NCBI GenBank assembly: GCA_963704535.1
Contig: OY969916.1
Coordinates: forward strand, 7,874,001-7,938,000
DNA from: G963704535 sp963704535
GTDB taxonomy: Bacteria > Chloroflexota > Chloroflexia > Chloroflexales > Roseiflexaceae
DNA length: 64,000 nucleotides
Reading direction: 5' to 3'
In this document: positions 8,018 to 16,587 of the stretch, piece after piece
Layout of the letters: the number at the start of each line of letters is the position of its first letter
Position numbering within the stretch: position 1 is the first letter of the stretch
Notes under the pieces: model-generated
What the model saw: only the letters and a program-made list of their open reading frames with translations
Told to the model about the DNA's origin: nothing
The model's database searches: none
Position numbers and translations under genes: made by a program

Positions 8018-9124
8018 ATGACAGTTGATTCGATGAAAATGGCCTATGCCCGGCTGGCACTACGCCAGGCTGTCGGCCTCTACCTCTTCGATCGCGATCG
8101 CAAGATCAACCTGATCGACATCGGCCTGCCTGTAGATGGCGGCCGTGCCGGTGCGGAAGATGTGGTCCTGCGCTTCCACGTTGACGAGAAGATCCCCCTG
8201 TTTCAACTTGAGGCGATGGGCAAGCCACCGATCGCGGGCCCGATCTTCGGGATTCCGACGCAGGTGATCGAAGGGGCCTATCGCCCTCAGCTTTGGCCCT
8301 GGTGGGGCCGGCGCACGGCGCCGCGCGCGAACCCGCGCACTACCCGATCCGATCCGCTGCGCGGCGGCATCAGCATCTCCGACGAGCTCCACGCCTCCGC
8401 CGGCACGCTCGGCGGACTGGTCCGCGACCGCGACACCCACGAGCCCATGCTCCTGAGCAACTGGCATGTGCTGGTGGTCGAGTGGCGCGCGCGGCGTGGC
8501 CAACGGATCGTCCAGCCGGGCCGCTTCGACGGCGGCGGCCGCGCGGATACCATCGCGACGCTAGAGCGCGACGCTATGTCGGCCAACTTCGACGCGGCGG
8601 TGGCGAAACTGACTCCTGGCAGCCGCCAGTTGATCAACGAGCAGCTCGACCTCGGGCCCGTGGTGGGCGTGGGACGGGCCGTCAAAGGTCTGCGCGTGCA
8701 AAAGTCGGGACGCACGACGGAGGTCACCAAGGGCCGTGTCACCGGCACCGACGGCGTTGCCCGGATGCGCTACGACGGCGTGGACCGGATCATCCGCAAC
8801 GTTATGACTATCGAACCGCTGGTGTCCGGAGCACAGACGAGCAAAGGCGGTGACTCGGGGTCCTGGTGGCTTGACGCCGACTTGCGGGCGATTGGTCTGC
8901 ACTTCGCCGGCAGCGACGTGCCTGAGCGCGCGCTCGCGCTCGATATGCAGAGCGTGCTCGATGCGCTGAATGTCGAGATCGTCCCCGCGCGTCAGGTCGC
9001 GGTATCCCCGGAGTTCGCCCACGCGCCACGGCGGGGCTGGGCAGGCACAAGCTTTCCCGGCGGCCCGGCCGCCCGGCTGCGGTCGAGCGCCGCCGAGCGC
9101 ACGAGAGAGCTGGTGCCGCGATGA
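8018..9124 (+). CDS. Trypsin-like serine protease with N-terminal accessory domain
   Basis: 368 residues. ATG 8018 follows GGAGGAG. Residues about 1-95 are a distinct domain (RQAVGLYLFDRD, NLIDIGLPVD, LRFHVDEKIP, IPTQVIEGAYRP). Residues 110-330 are a chymotrypsin-fold protease with a complete triad: His150 in LLSNWHVL, Asp192 in SANFDAAV and Ser280 in KGGDSGSWW. There is no signal peptide, so it may act in the cytoplasm or leave by another route. The architecture resembles bacterial relatives of plant NARROW LEAF1-type trypsin-like proteins. It overlaps the next gene by 4 nt (ATGA), which indicates translational coupling. Physiological substrate unknown. Confidence 0.82.
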   Translation: MTVDSMKMAYARLALRQAVGLYLFDRDRKINLIDIGLPVDGGRAGAEDVVLRFHVDEKIPLFQLEAMGKPPIAGPIFGIPTQVIEGAYRPQLWPWWGRRTAPRANPRTTRSDPLRGGISISDELHASAGTLGGLVRDRDTHEPMLLSNWHVLVVEWRARRGQRIVQPGRFDGGGRADTIATLERDAMSANFDAAVAKLTPGSRQLINEQLDLGPVVGVGRAVKGLRVQKSGRTTEVTKGRVTGTDGVARMRYDGVDRIIRNVMTIEPLVSGAQTSKGGDSGSWWLDADLRAIGLHFAGSDVPERALALDMQSVLDALNVEIVPARQVAVSPEFAHAPRRGWAGTSFPGGPAARLRSSAAERTRELVPR

Positions 9125-9363
9125 GCGCGCCGAACGATGCGTGGTGGGCCAGAGCCCGCTGGGCGCGCGACCAGCTGATCGATCAGTTTTTGAGCTACCC
9201 CGACGTCAGTATGGTCGACATCGGGGAGGATCCACAGGGCGTACATCAGGCGCCGGTGCTACGGATCCACCTCCGTCGCGCCAGCGCGGCCCCGCCCGAT
9301 CTCCCCGGCGATGTCGACGGTATCCCCGTCCGGCTCGTACGGGGCAACTATCAGCTAGAGTGA
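9121..9363 (+). CDS. Small stand-alone copy of the protease N-terminal domain
   Basis: 80 residues, start overlapping the protease stop. The pattern WARDQLIDQFLSYPDVSMVDIGED...VLRIHLRRAS...GIPVRLVRGNYQ parallels the protease N-terminal domain LALRQAVGLYLFDRDRKINLIDIGLP...VLRFHVDEK...GIPTQVIEGAYRP in order and spacing. I infer a paralogous free domain, possibly an inhibitor, chaperone or adaptor of the protease. No enzymatic motif is visible. Confidence 0.7.
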   Translation: MSAPNDAWWARARWARDQLIDQFLSYPDVSMVDIGEDPQGVHQAPVLRIHLRRASAAPPDLPGDVDGIPVRLVRGNYQLE

Positions 9364-9370
9364 GGTACCT

Positions 9371-10102
9371 ATGTCCCGAGAAGAAAAGCACAAAGCGCGT
9401 CGCAGCGCCCAAAAAGACACCTCTTCAGTGGCGGTGCTGGAGCAGGCCACTCCGGCGGCGGAGCAGCCGACCGCAAGCGTGTGGCACGAGCGGGCGGCCT
9501 TTCACATCACCTTTGACCACGCCGCCGGCGCCGCTGGGCAGACGGTCTGGCAGACGCGCGCCTACCACGAGGAGTCCGACGACCAGGCTATCTGGCCCGA
9601 CTTGTCGAGCGATGCCCTGATCGATTGGATGCGCGACAAAGCCGGGCTGCCGGCAGTGTCGCAGATCGGCGTCCCGGTCGAGCCGGCGACCGCGCTGCCG
9701 GAAGCGTCCGCCGCAGATGACGCGACCTCTGATCTCGACCTGCATATCGGCGCCCTGGAGATCGAAGAGATTCTGGCGAACCAGGAGGTCGGCGACCTGG
9801 GAACCGGCAGGCGTATGCGTGCGCAGATCGAGTTCGCGCTGGGCGGCCCGGCGGCCTACCTGGCCTCGGCCCACCAGTCGCACTACGATATCCAGGTGCT
9901 TGCCTGCGACCTGTCCAGCGGGCAGACCGGCATCCTGGCGACCAGCCGGCAGCACCTGAGCCCGGAGACCCTGGACTACCGACCGAGCCTTGAGTTTGAG
10001 TTGCCGCCGGTCGGCAGCTACCAGACGATCGGGATCGTTTTACTCGTCGACGAGAGCGCGCTTGGCAGCTCCCTGGGGCCGACGCTGACCGTCATCCCGT
10101 GA
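9371..10102 (+). CDS. Uncharacterised protein, last gene of the protease cluster
   Basis: 243 residues, not recognised. Residues 1-30 are charged and probably disordered (MSREEKHKARRSAQKD). Residues about 38-100 contain ASVWHERAAFHITFDHAAGAAGQ and a YHEESDDQAIWPDLSSDALIDW block; residues 125-243 are beta-rich (MRAQIEFALGG, YDIQVLACDL, YQTIGIVLLVDE). It starts 7 nt after the previous stop, so belongs to the same operon. It overlaps the mlrC remnant on the opposite strand by 11 nt at its 3' end. No signal peptide. Confidence 0.6.
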   Translation: MSREEKHKARRSAQKDTSSVAVLEQATPAAEQPTASVWHERAAFHITFDHAAGAAGQTVWQTRAYHEESDDQAIWPDLSSDALIDWMRDKAGLPAVSQIGVPVEPATALPEASAADDATSDLDLHIGALEIEEILANQEVGDLGTGRRMRAQIEFALGGPAAYLASAHQSHYDIQVLACDLSSGQTGILATSRQHLSPETLDYRPSLEFELPPVGSYQTIGIVLLVDESALGSSLGPTLTVIP

Positions 10103-10627
10103 TCCCGGCGACGAACGTATCCGCATCCAGATCGGTCCAGCCGGCATCCAGGTCCAGCGGCCAGGCTGGGCGGCGAATATTGCGAAACGGCAGCTCACGC
10201 AGCGAGCGCTCGCTGCCGGTCGTGCCCGGCCCCTCGGCCAGGATGATCGTCCGGGCGATCGGCCCGAAAGCGGCGCGGAAGTGCCCCTTGCCCTTGAGTG
10301 CGATCAGCCGCTGCGCGGCCGGCTCGATGCCGACGTGCCGCAGTAGCTCCAGGTCGATCGGCGTGTGGCGGCGCGAACTCACCAGGATGCGCAGGCCGCC
10401 GCAGCGCAGCAGCGCGCAGCCGCCGATGTCGGTGCGGGCGCCGCGCCACATGGGGCCGCCGTTGACGAACTGCCCATCGCCCAGCCGCTCCACGACCGCG
10501 CGGATGGGCAGCGGCGCGCCGTGGAGCCGGTCGGTCTTGCCCCCCAGGACGCACGCGATCGTAGCGCCAGGCCCGGCCGCTACGGCCATACGCACCACCT
10601 CCAGGTCGGCGATACACGCCATCACGA
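10092..10627 (-). pseudogene. mlrC-like M81 metallopeptidase, 5'-truncated remnant
   Basis: The frame covers only the C-terminal domain of the MlrC family (named after the microcystinase cluster): VRMAVAAGPGATIACVLGGK, GQFVNGGPMWRG, DIGGCALLRCGGLRILVSSR, RHVGIEPAAQRLIALKGKGHFRAAFGPIA. Full-length members are about 500 residues with an N-terminal metal-binding domain; that domain is absent. Homology stops where the heptamer palindrome at 10628 begins, and codons upstream are repeat sequence. A stand-alone C-domain protein cannot be excluded because the frame itself is intact and ends with a normal stop, but no ribosome site is evident. Confidence 0.75.
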
Positions 10628-10782
10628 TGCCAGAACCGAGAACCGAGAACTGAGAACCAGACCCGGCCACCCGGTTCTTGGTTCTTGGTTCTTAGGGAAT
10701 CGGAACATGTAAAGCGTCCCGGCGTGAAACGTGAAACGTGATGCGTGAGGGCCTTTCACGTTTCACGTTTTACGTTTCACGC
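10628..10782. repeat. Two adjacent heptamer-phased palindromes
   Basis: 10628-10696: arms of tandem GAGAACC and of GGTTCTT heptamers. 10722-10782: arms of tandem GTGAAAC and TTTCACG heptamers, an inverted copy of the element at 4.6 and 60.6 kb including the flank GTAAAGCGTCCC. They separate the mlrC remnant from the nitroreductase gene. Confidence 0.85.
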
Positions 10783-10814
10783 GCGCTTTGGGATGAACAA
10801 GAAGTTCAGAGTCC

Positions 10815-11501
10815 CTAAACCACCACCATAATCTCATCCAGGGCTTTCTTTGTGATCCCCGGCACCTGGCAATCGGCGGTCGGGTAGCCGACCGGAATCA
10901 GCAGGAATGGGCGCTCGTTGCGCGGCCGGCGCAGGATCTGGGCGAGAAAGCCCATCGGCGAGGGCGTGTGGGTCAGGGTCGCCAGGCCGGCGCTGTGCAG
11001 GCCGGCCAGCAGCAGTCCGACGGCGATGCCGACCAACTCCTTGGCGTAGTAGTGCTTGCATTGCCGCTCGACGCCCGCCGTGTCCACGTTCAGCCCATAG
11101 ACCTGCTCGAACACGACGATCAGGTAGGGTGCCTCCTCGATATGTGGTTTGTGCCAGTCGGTGCCGAGCGGCGCCAGCGCCCGCAGCCACTCATCGCTCA
11201 TCCGCTCGGCGTAGCTGACTTGCTCCTCTGCCTCGGCTGCGGCGCGGATCTCGCGCTTCACCGCCGGATCGGCCACCACCACGAACGTCCAGGGTTGCTG
11301 GTTGGCCCCCGATGGCGCGGTGCCGGCGGCGGCGACGGCGTTGGCGATCAGCTCGAACGGCACCGGCTCGGTCGAGAACTGGCGGATCGAGCGGCGTGTT
11401 CGCATGCACTGGAGGAACTCCTCGGAGCGGGCGCGCTGCTCCTGCGGCGTCGGCCGCGTATAGACCAGCGGGACCGGGTTGTACATATCGTCGTTTGTCA
11501 C
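10815..11501 (-). CDS. Nitroreductase-family flavoprotein (iodotyrosine deiodinase-like)
   Basis: 228 residues using GTG at 11501, which has GAGGTGAT immediately upstream; an ATG at 11528 would add nine residues without a ribosome site. Seen: FMN-binding RRSIRQFSTEPVP, APSGANQQPW, VYGLNVDTAGVERQCKHYYAKELVG and HTPSPMGFLAQILRRPRNERPFLLIPVGYP. The RRSIR and PSGANQQPW motifs and the C-terminal GYP...KKALDEIMV resemble the iodotyrosine deiodinase/BluB branch of NADPH- or ferredoxin-linked FMN reductases. Substrate unknown. It is divergent from the CitE-like gene with a G-rich hairpin between them. Confidence 0.85.
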   Translation of the reverse strand: MTNDDMYNPVPLVYTRPTPQEQRARSEEFLQCMRTRRSIRQFSTEPVPFELIANAVAAAGTAPSGANQQPWTFVVVADPAVKREIRAAAEAEEQVSYAERMSDEWLRALAPLGTDWHKPHIEEAPYLIVVFEQVYGLNVDTAGVERQCKHYYAKELVGIAVGLLLAGLHSAGLATLTHTPSPMGFLAQILRRPRNERPFLLIPVGYPTADCQVPGITKKALDEIMVVV

Positions 11502-11526
11502 CGGGATCACCTCATTATCGTTCCAC

Positions 11527-11587
11527 ATCTGTGGTGGAGAAAGAGTTCTTGAGGGGCGGCCCCCTCAAACTCCCCCTTTTCAGACAG
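11527..11587. repeat. Dispersed G-rich hairpin unit
   Basis: Single copy of the family arrayed at 1.3 kb: GTGGTGGAGAAAGAG, TTCTTGAGGGG/CCCCCTCAA hairpin, C-run and TTTTCAGACAG. It lies in the divergent spacer between nitroreductase and CitE-like genes. Confidence 0.8.
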
Positions 11588-11660
11588 TCGGGAACGCCAC
11601 TTGCGCTCCGGCGCGCTTTCGTTGACAATACAGGCATCACATGGAAGGAGCCCATCGCTT

Positions 11661-12554
11661 ATGGTTCGTCGAATCAGGCCGCCGGCCCTACGGCGCTCGT
11701 GGCTGTTGCTGCCGGGGGCCGAGCGCGAGCGCCTGCTGGCGGCCCCCAACAGCGGCGCCGACGTGCTCATTCAGGAGCAGGAGTATTGCGTCCCCCCGGC
11801 CCAGCGCGACCACGCCCGTACGCTGTCACGCGAGGCGATCGAAGCCTGGCGGGCGGCCGGCGCGGTAACAGCGGTACGGATCAACCCGCTTTGGGACGAT
11901 GGGCTGGCCGATCTGGCGGCGGCGATGCAGGCCGGGCCGGATGTCATCATGGTCCCCAAGGTCTCGGACCCTCACTACGTCGCCGATGTCGACAAAGAGA
12001 TCGGGCGGCTTGAGGCCGAGTTTGGGCTGCCGCCGGGGGCGACCGAGCTGGTGCCGAACGTCGAGTCGGCGCGCGGGCTGATGCAGACCTACGCGATCGC
12101 GCGGTTCCGCGACCGCGTCACCGCCTGCCTGATCAGCGGCGAGGAGATGGCCGCCAGCCTAGGCGCCGAGCGCGGCCGCGACGGCATCGAGCTGGCCCAT
12201 GTGCGCGCCCGCTTTCACCTGGAGTGCGTGGCCGCCGGCGCGATCTCGATCGATTGCCCCTACCCCTGGTACGATGAGCCGGGGCTGATCGCCGAGGCAC
12301 ACCACGCGCGCCGGCTGGGCTATACGGCGAAGAGTGCGGTTGTGCCGGAGCACGCGCGGATGATCAACCGCGTCTTCACCCCGTCGGAAGCGGAGGTCGC
12401 CGCCGCCCAGGTGCTGGTCGCCACATTTGAGGCCACCAGGGACCAAGCCGACGCCCCGCCCGGCCACGCCATAATCGAACTTCCATTCTATCGGGCGGCC
12501 AGGCGCCTGCTGGAGCGCGCTGCGGCCCTCGCCGCGCTCGAACCGACATCGTAA
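11661..12554 (+). CDS. HpcH/HpaI-CitE family aldolase/lyase
   Basis: 297 residues. ATG 11661 follows GGAAGGAG. Seen: SWLLLPGAERERLLAAPNSGADVLI, EAIEAWRAAGAVTAVRINPLW, PDVIMVPKVSDPHYV, ATELVPNVESARGL, CLISGEEMAASLG and LGYTAKSAVVPEHARMIN. These are the TIM-barrel signatures of citrate lyase beta-subunit-like enzymes, which cleave or form acyl-CoA esters of 3-hydroxy acids with Mg2+ held by Glu (NVES) and Asp/Glu. Neighbours are not lyase subunits, so this is a free CitE-like enzyme (malyl/citramalyl-CoA lyase type). Substrate not assignable. Confidence 0.85.
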   Translation: MVRRIRPPALRRSWLLLPGAERERLLAAPNSGADVLIQEQEYCVPPAQRDHARTLSREAIEAWRAAGAVTAVRINPLWDDGLADLAAAMQAGPDVIMVPKVSDPHYVADVDKEIGRLEAEFGLPPGATELVPNVESARGLMQTYAIARFRDRVTACLISGEEMAASLGAERGRDGIELAHVRARFHLECVAAGAISIDCPYPWYDEPGLIAEAHHARRLGYTAKSAVVPEHARMINRVFTPSEAEVAAAQVLVATFEATRDQADAPPGHAIIELPFYRAARRLLERAAALAALEPTS

Positions 12555-12559
12555 ATGCA

Positions 12560-13406
12560 CTAAGCCAGCGCCAGCAGCCACGCCGGCACCCATAGCCCGC
12601 CGCCGCCCATAGACCTGATGGTGATCGCCCCGGCCAGCAATCCAACCCCCAGTACAATAAGTGCGATGTCGCGGGCGTGATAGCGAAGCGTCTGCGACCA
12701 GGTGCGCGGCCCGGTGCCGAAGGCGTGCAGATTCATGGCGTCGATGACATCCTCGGCCTTCAGAATCGCGCCGATCGTCGTCGGGACCACCAGCGGCGCT
12801 AGGTTGCGAATGGCCTTGAAGATGCCCCCGGCCCGCTCCAGCTCATAGCCGCGCGCGCGCTGGGCGTCGAATGTCGTCGCGAAATCGCCGGCGAGGCTGG
12901 GCACGAAGCGCACTGCCAGCTCCAGCGCGAAGGCGATGTTATCGGACAGGCCAAGCCGCCGGAACGTCACGCCATACCAGGCCGGGTGGATGGTGAAGAT
13001 CAGCACGATCGGCAGCGCCGCCTGGGTGAATAGGCGCGTCAGTTTGGGTCATGGCGAAGGCCAGCCGCTCGGCACTGAGTGTCAAGGTGAGGCCGAAGAG
13101 CTGCCATTGCCGGATGGGATGCTCGACATCATAGATACTGACGCCGCCGCGCCCGGTCAGCAGTGTCAGCAGCGTCAGGAACACGATGAAGAAGCCGGCC
13201 ACCAGGAAGAAGCGCCGCAGATCGCGCCAGGTCAGCCGCGCCAGGGCGATCTGCGCCAGCGCCAGCGCCAGCGGGATGATCAGCAGGCGCAGATCCCAGA
13301 TCAGCACCGTCGCCAGCAGCGCGCAGACGACGAACACGATTTGCGCGCGCGGGTCGAGCCGGTGGAACGGGGTGTCGCGATCTTTATAGCTCCAGGTCGC
13401 AAGCAT
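12560..13406 (-). pseudogene. ECF transporter T component (EcfT), single-base frameshift
   Basis: Two overlapping frames encode one protein. The 5' part (from ATG 13406: MLATWSYKDRDTPFHRLDPRAQ) supplies the first membrane helices up to LSAERLAFAMTQ; the 3' part continues LTRLFTQAALPIVLIFTIHPAWYGVTF and includes the coupling-helix motif AQRARGYELER that binds the ATPases. Joining them needs removal of one base in the AAA run at 13043-13045. The restored protein of about 281 residues is normal for CbiQ/EcfT. It is the last gene of an A-S-T set on this strand. Either true inactivation or a sequencing error in a short homopolymer. Confidence 0.8.
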
Positions 13407-13418
13407 AAAAATCTGTGG

Positions 13419-13466
13419 TGGGAGGGACTTGGGGAGGGCACCCCTCCCCAAGTCCCTCCCGCTCCT
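13419..13466. repeat. G-rich hairpin between ECF S and T genes
   Basis: GGGAGGGACTTGGGGAGGG and its near-complement around ACCCCT form a stem of about 18 bp. It is the same type as the pair at 3.4 kb and fills the S-T spacer. Confidence 0.75.
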
Positions 13467-13476
13467 AGCTCAATTT

Positions 13477-14409
13477 CTACCGTCCGGTTCGCGCCTGGGC
13501 GGCCTTCCAGGCCACCAGCAGAATTGGCAGCAGGATTAGGGAGTTGACCAGGTTCGAGCCGGCGGCCGGCACGAACTCGCCCAGCAATGCCGTGAGGAAC
13601 GAGTAGCCGTTCCACCAGATGTCGGCCATCGCCGCGAACCCGATCCCGACGATGATTCCCAGCACCCCCCACAGTTCCACAGCCGCTAAATCCTCGCGTC
13701 CGCGCAGCAGAAACCTCGCGCCGACCGCAAGCACCGCGATCAGCAATGGCACCCACCAGAATGCACCGACTGTGCCCACACCGAAGAAGACATTGTTCGT
13801 ATCTGGAAAGGCCAACAGCAGGCCCGCGACGATCAGATTGAACAACACGACAATGCCGAGCAAGATGTTGATGCTCTGCTTGGTGCTGCGGAACGCGGTC
13901 GCGAGACCCGCGACTAGCCCTATCAGGCCGTTGCCGATATCCCAGATCGGGTACATACCCCAACCGGTCAACGCATCACCGAGCACATTGCCGACGAAGC
14001 CGCTGAAAAAGCCAACCGCTGGTCCGAAGACCACTCCAAAGAAGATTGGGATCACAATCGCCGGGCGTAGCGTTACCTGACTGACCGACGGGAGCGGTAT
14101 GATATTGGTTGCCCAACTCAACATGCCATAGAGTGCCGCGCCGATCGCCATGTAGACCACTTCACGCGTACCAATCTTCCAAAGATCCTGGTCGCCCGCC
14201 ACGACGGCGATACCATAGGTGAGAACCGCGCCGACCAGTAGGAAGGGAATAATCCTGCCGACATCGATCGCATCATTGCCCTGGCCCTGAGCGATAAGGT
14301 TACCTATGAACAGAACTACGAGCCCGATCGCCAGGACGACGAGGATCGAGACAAGCGGCCGGACCCAGCGACTCTGTGGCGCTCCGGCTGGCCTTACCTG
14401 GGTAGCCAT
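13477..14409 (-). CDS. ECF transporter S component-like membrane protein
   Basis: 310 residues; ATG 14409 sits behind AAGGAGG. Around eight to nine hydrophobic segments, including LVSILVVLAIGLVVLFIGNL, GRIIPFLLVGAVLTYGIAVV, IVIPIFFGVVFGPAVGFFSGFVGNVLGD and LVNSLILLPILLVAW. The GPAVGFFSGFVGNVLGDAL stretch is characteristic of substrate-binding S subunits of energy-coupling-factor vitamin importers. At 310 residues it is longer than the typical 180-220, with an extra C-terminal pair of helices. Vitamin specificity unknown. It lies between the ATPase and T genes, separated from the ATPase by a heptamer palindrome. Confidence 0.82.
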   Translation of the reverse strand: MATQVRPAGAPQSRWVRPLVSILVVLAIGLVVLFIGNLIAQGQGNDAIDVGRIIPFLLVGAVLTYGIAVVAGDQDLWKIGTREVVYMAIGAALYGMLSWATNIIPLPSVSQVTLRPAIVIPIFFGVVFGPAVGFFSGFVGNVLGDALTGWGMYPIWDIGNGLIGLVAGLATAFRSTKQSINILLGIVVLFNLIVAGLLLAFPDTNNVFFGVGTVGAFWWVPLLIAVLAVGARFLLRGREDLAAVELWGVLGIIVGIGFAAMADIWWNGYSFLTALLGEFVPAAGSNLVNSLILLPILLVAWKAAQARTGR

Positions 14410-14453
14410 GATCAACCTCCTTGTACGACCGATAAACGACGCAACCTGTAAAG

Positions 14454-14519
14454 ATGCGTGTTGCGTGTTGCGTGTTACGTGAGGTCGGATTCACGTTTCA
14501 CGTTTCACGTTTCACGTCA
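14454..14519. repeat. Heptamer-phased inverted repeat in the ECF operon
   Basis: Left arm tandem GCGTGTT heptamers, right arm tandem TTTCACG heptamers. It lies between the S component and ATPase genes, within what should be one transcript. Confidence 0.8.
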
Positions 14520-14536
14520 GGATGGTTTTGAGTCGC

Positions 14537-16180
14537 TCACGATTCACGGGTCACTTCCTGCGCGAACGGCGCTAATTGCTCGATCGGCAGAAAGCGCCCC
14601 GTGCGCGGCAGTAATCGCAGATTCAGCTCCAGCAGCGACGTGGGGACGATCCGGCAGCGCGCCAGCAGCGCATGGTCGGCCAGCACCCGCTCCGGTGGTC
14701 CATCGGCCTCGATCCGCCCCTCGTGCATCAGCACGACCCGCGTCGCGTAGCTCACCGCCAGGTCCACGTCGTGGGTGATCAGCACCGTTGCCGCCAGCCC
14801 TTCGAGCGCGCCGATCGTTCGCATCAGGGCGCGGGTGCTGCCGTGGTCCTGCCCGGCGGTCGGCTCGTCGAGCACCAGCACGCGCGGGCGCATGCTCAAT
14901 ACCGCCGCGATGCCGAGCCGCTTCTGCTGGCCGAACGACAGCGACAGCGGCGCGCGCTCCTCGAACTCGGCCAGCCCGACCTGCGCCAGCGCCGCCGGCA
15001 CCGCCGCCGCAGCCGCAGCCGCATCGATCCCCAGGTTGCGTGGCCCGAACAGCAGCTCGGCCCGCACCGTCGGCGCGAACAGCATGTGCGACGGGCTTTG
15101 AAAGACGTAGCCGACTGTGCGGGCCAGTTGTGCCACCGTCCGGCGGCGCGCATCGGCCCCGGCCACCCGCACCTGGCCGCCGCGCGGCCGCAGCAGCCCG
15201 ATCGCGTGGCGCAGCAGCGTGGTCTTGCCGGCGCCGTTCGGCCCCATGATCGCCACCACCTCGCCCTCGCGCACCGTCAGCGAGACGCCGCGCAGGATCG
15301 GCGGCCCATCGCCGTAGCCGAAGTGGATATCGTCAAGCTCGATCAGCGGGTCGCCGGGCGCCGGGCGCGGCCCAGGATTGGCGAATGGCCCCGCCGGTCC
15401 CTCGACATCGGCCAGCCTGGCCAGCGCCGCCTCGGCCGGCAGCTTGACCTCGCGCGGATCGGCCAGCGCTAGAAACGCGGCGCTGGCACCCTGAAACAAC
15501 AGCCGCCCATCGCGCAAAAACAACGCTCGATCTGGCCGGGCCTCCAGTGCATCCTCAACCCGGTGCTCGACCAGCAGCACCAGCCGGCCCTCGTCGGCCA
15601 GCGCACGAAACAGCGCCAGCGCCTCACGGGCCGAGGCCGGGTCCAGGCTGGCCAGCGGCTCGTCGAGCAGCAGCATCTGCGGCCCCATCGCCAGCAAGCC
15701 GGCCAGTGCGACCTTCTGCCGCTCGCCGCCGGACAGGCTGATCGTCTCGCGGCGCCGCAGATGCGCGATCCCGATCTGTTCGAGCGCCGCGTCTACCGCC
15801 GCCAGCACCCGCTCGCGCGGCCAGCCCAGGTTCTCCGGGCCGAAGGCGATCTGCCGATCGACGTAGCTGGCGACAATCTGGCGGTCGGGGTCCTGCAAGA
15901 TCGTGCCGACCAGCCGCGCCAGTTGCGCCAGGTTCAGGCCGGCCGGGTCCTGCCGATTGATCGCGATCCGGCCGTTCAGCTCCCCGGTATAGCTGCGCGG
16001 GATCAGCCCGTTCAGGCAGCGCAGCAGCGTCGATTTCCCACTGCCGCTGCCGCCCGCGATCAACAGCAACTCGCCCGCGCCGGCCGCGAATGACACGTCG
16101 GCCAGCGAAGGGGATGCGGCGGCGCGATACCGAAAGCCAAGGCCCTCGATCACGATCAGGCTGTCGTCTGCACTGGGCAT
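14537..16180 (-). CDS. ECF transporter ATPase with two fused nucleotide-binding domains
   Basis: 547 residues from ATG 16180 (a GTG two codons earlier is also possible). N-terminal ABC domain: Walker A GGSGSGKST, LSGGERQKVALAGLLA signature, MLLLDEPLASLD. Linker about residues 225-265. C-terminal domain: GPNGAGKTT, LSLSFGQQKRLGIAAVLS (a slightly altered signature, LSFGQ), VLVLDEPTAGQD and ITHDVDLAVSYATRVVLM. This is the fused EcfA1-EcfA2 form that drives the T and S subunits encoded downstream. No vitamin riboswitch is recognised upstream. First gene of the operon. Confidence 0.9.
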   Translation of the reverse strand: MPSADDSLIVIEGLGFRYRAAASPSLADVSFAAGAGELLLIAGGSGSGKSTLLRCLNGLIPRSYTGELNGRIAINRQDPAGLNLAQLARLVGTILQDPDRQIVASYVDRQIAFGPENLGWPRERVLAAVDAALEQIGIAHLRRRETISLSGGERQKVALAGLLAMGPQMLLLDEPLASLDPASAREALALFRALADEGRLVLLVEHRVEDALEARPDRALFLRDGRLLFQGASAAFLALADPREVKLPAEAALARLADVEGPAGPFANPGPRPAPGDPLIELDDIHFGYGDGPPILRGVSLTVREGEVVAIMGPNGAGKTTLLRHAIGLLRPRGGQVRVAGADARRRTVAQLARTVGYVFQSPSHMLFAPTVRAELLFGPRNLGIDAAAAAAAVPAALAQVGLAEFEERAPLSLSFGQQKRLGIAAVLSMRPRVLVLDEPTAGQDHGSTRALMRTIGALEGLAATVLITHDVDLAVSYATRVVLMHEGRIEADGPPERVLADHALLARCRIVPTSLLELNLRLLPRTGRFLPIEQLAPFAQEVTRES

Positions 16181-16455
16181 ACGCACCTACCACAACCTGG
16201 TGGCTGCGCGGTCCTCTCTACGAAAAGCAATAACGGTGCGCGAATTGTGACTCCGGTGGTCGGCTTTGTCAAGTTTGTGGTGGGTTGCATATCTCCCGCT
16301 CCTACGTGAAACCATCTACACCTCCGGTACGTCTAGAAGATGCTGTCCATCCATATGAGTTGTCCATCCATATGACCTGGTTCAAATGACGTGGGTTATG
16401 TGGTGGCGTTCGCAATGCCGCTATTGCCTGCGGCAGCAAGGTACTTCACCCATTT

Positions 16456-16501
16456 TTTTGCCGTCGATTTTGGCCCGACCGGGCCAAAATCGACGGCAAA
16501 A
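16456..16501. repeat. Near-loopless 22-bp perfect palindrome in a divergent spacer
   Basis: Arms 16456-16477 and 16480-16501 are exact reverse complements (TTTTGCCGTCGATTTTGGCC plus CG) around a 2-nt centre, flanked by T7 on the left and A-rich GAAAGAAAG on the right. It resembles a bidirectional terminator but both flanking genes point away from it. The spacer 16181-16587 also holds a direct repeat TGTCCATCCATATGA at about 16347 and 16362; otherwise nothing recognised. Confidence 0.85.
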
Positions 16502-16587
16502 GAAAGAAAGAGTACCGCTCTGCCGAAGGCTGGGACCACGTTTGGTGATGACCACGTAGCTCCTGTCAAATGAGCTTACAGTTTCAG

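Noticed and set aside
11622..11644. TTGACA as promoter of the CitE-like gene
   Set aside because: No -10 hexamer at 16-18 bp; the position would fall on the ribosome site.
14672..15472. Plus-strand frame opposite the ECF ATPase
   Set aside because: Shadow of a well-conserved ATPase gene; no motif.
16187..16450. Vitamin riboswitch ahead of the ECF operon
   Set aside because: None of the conserved TPP, cobalamin or FMN riboswitch cores is visible.
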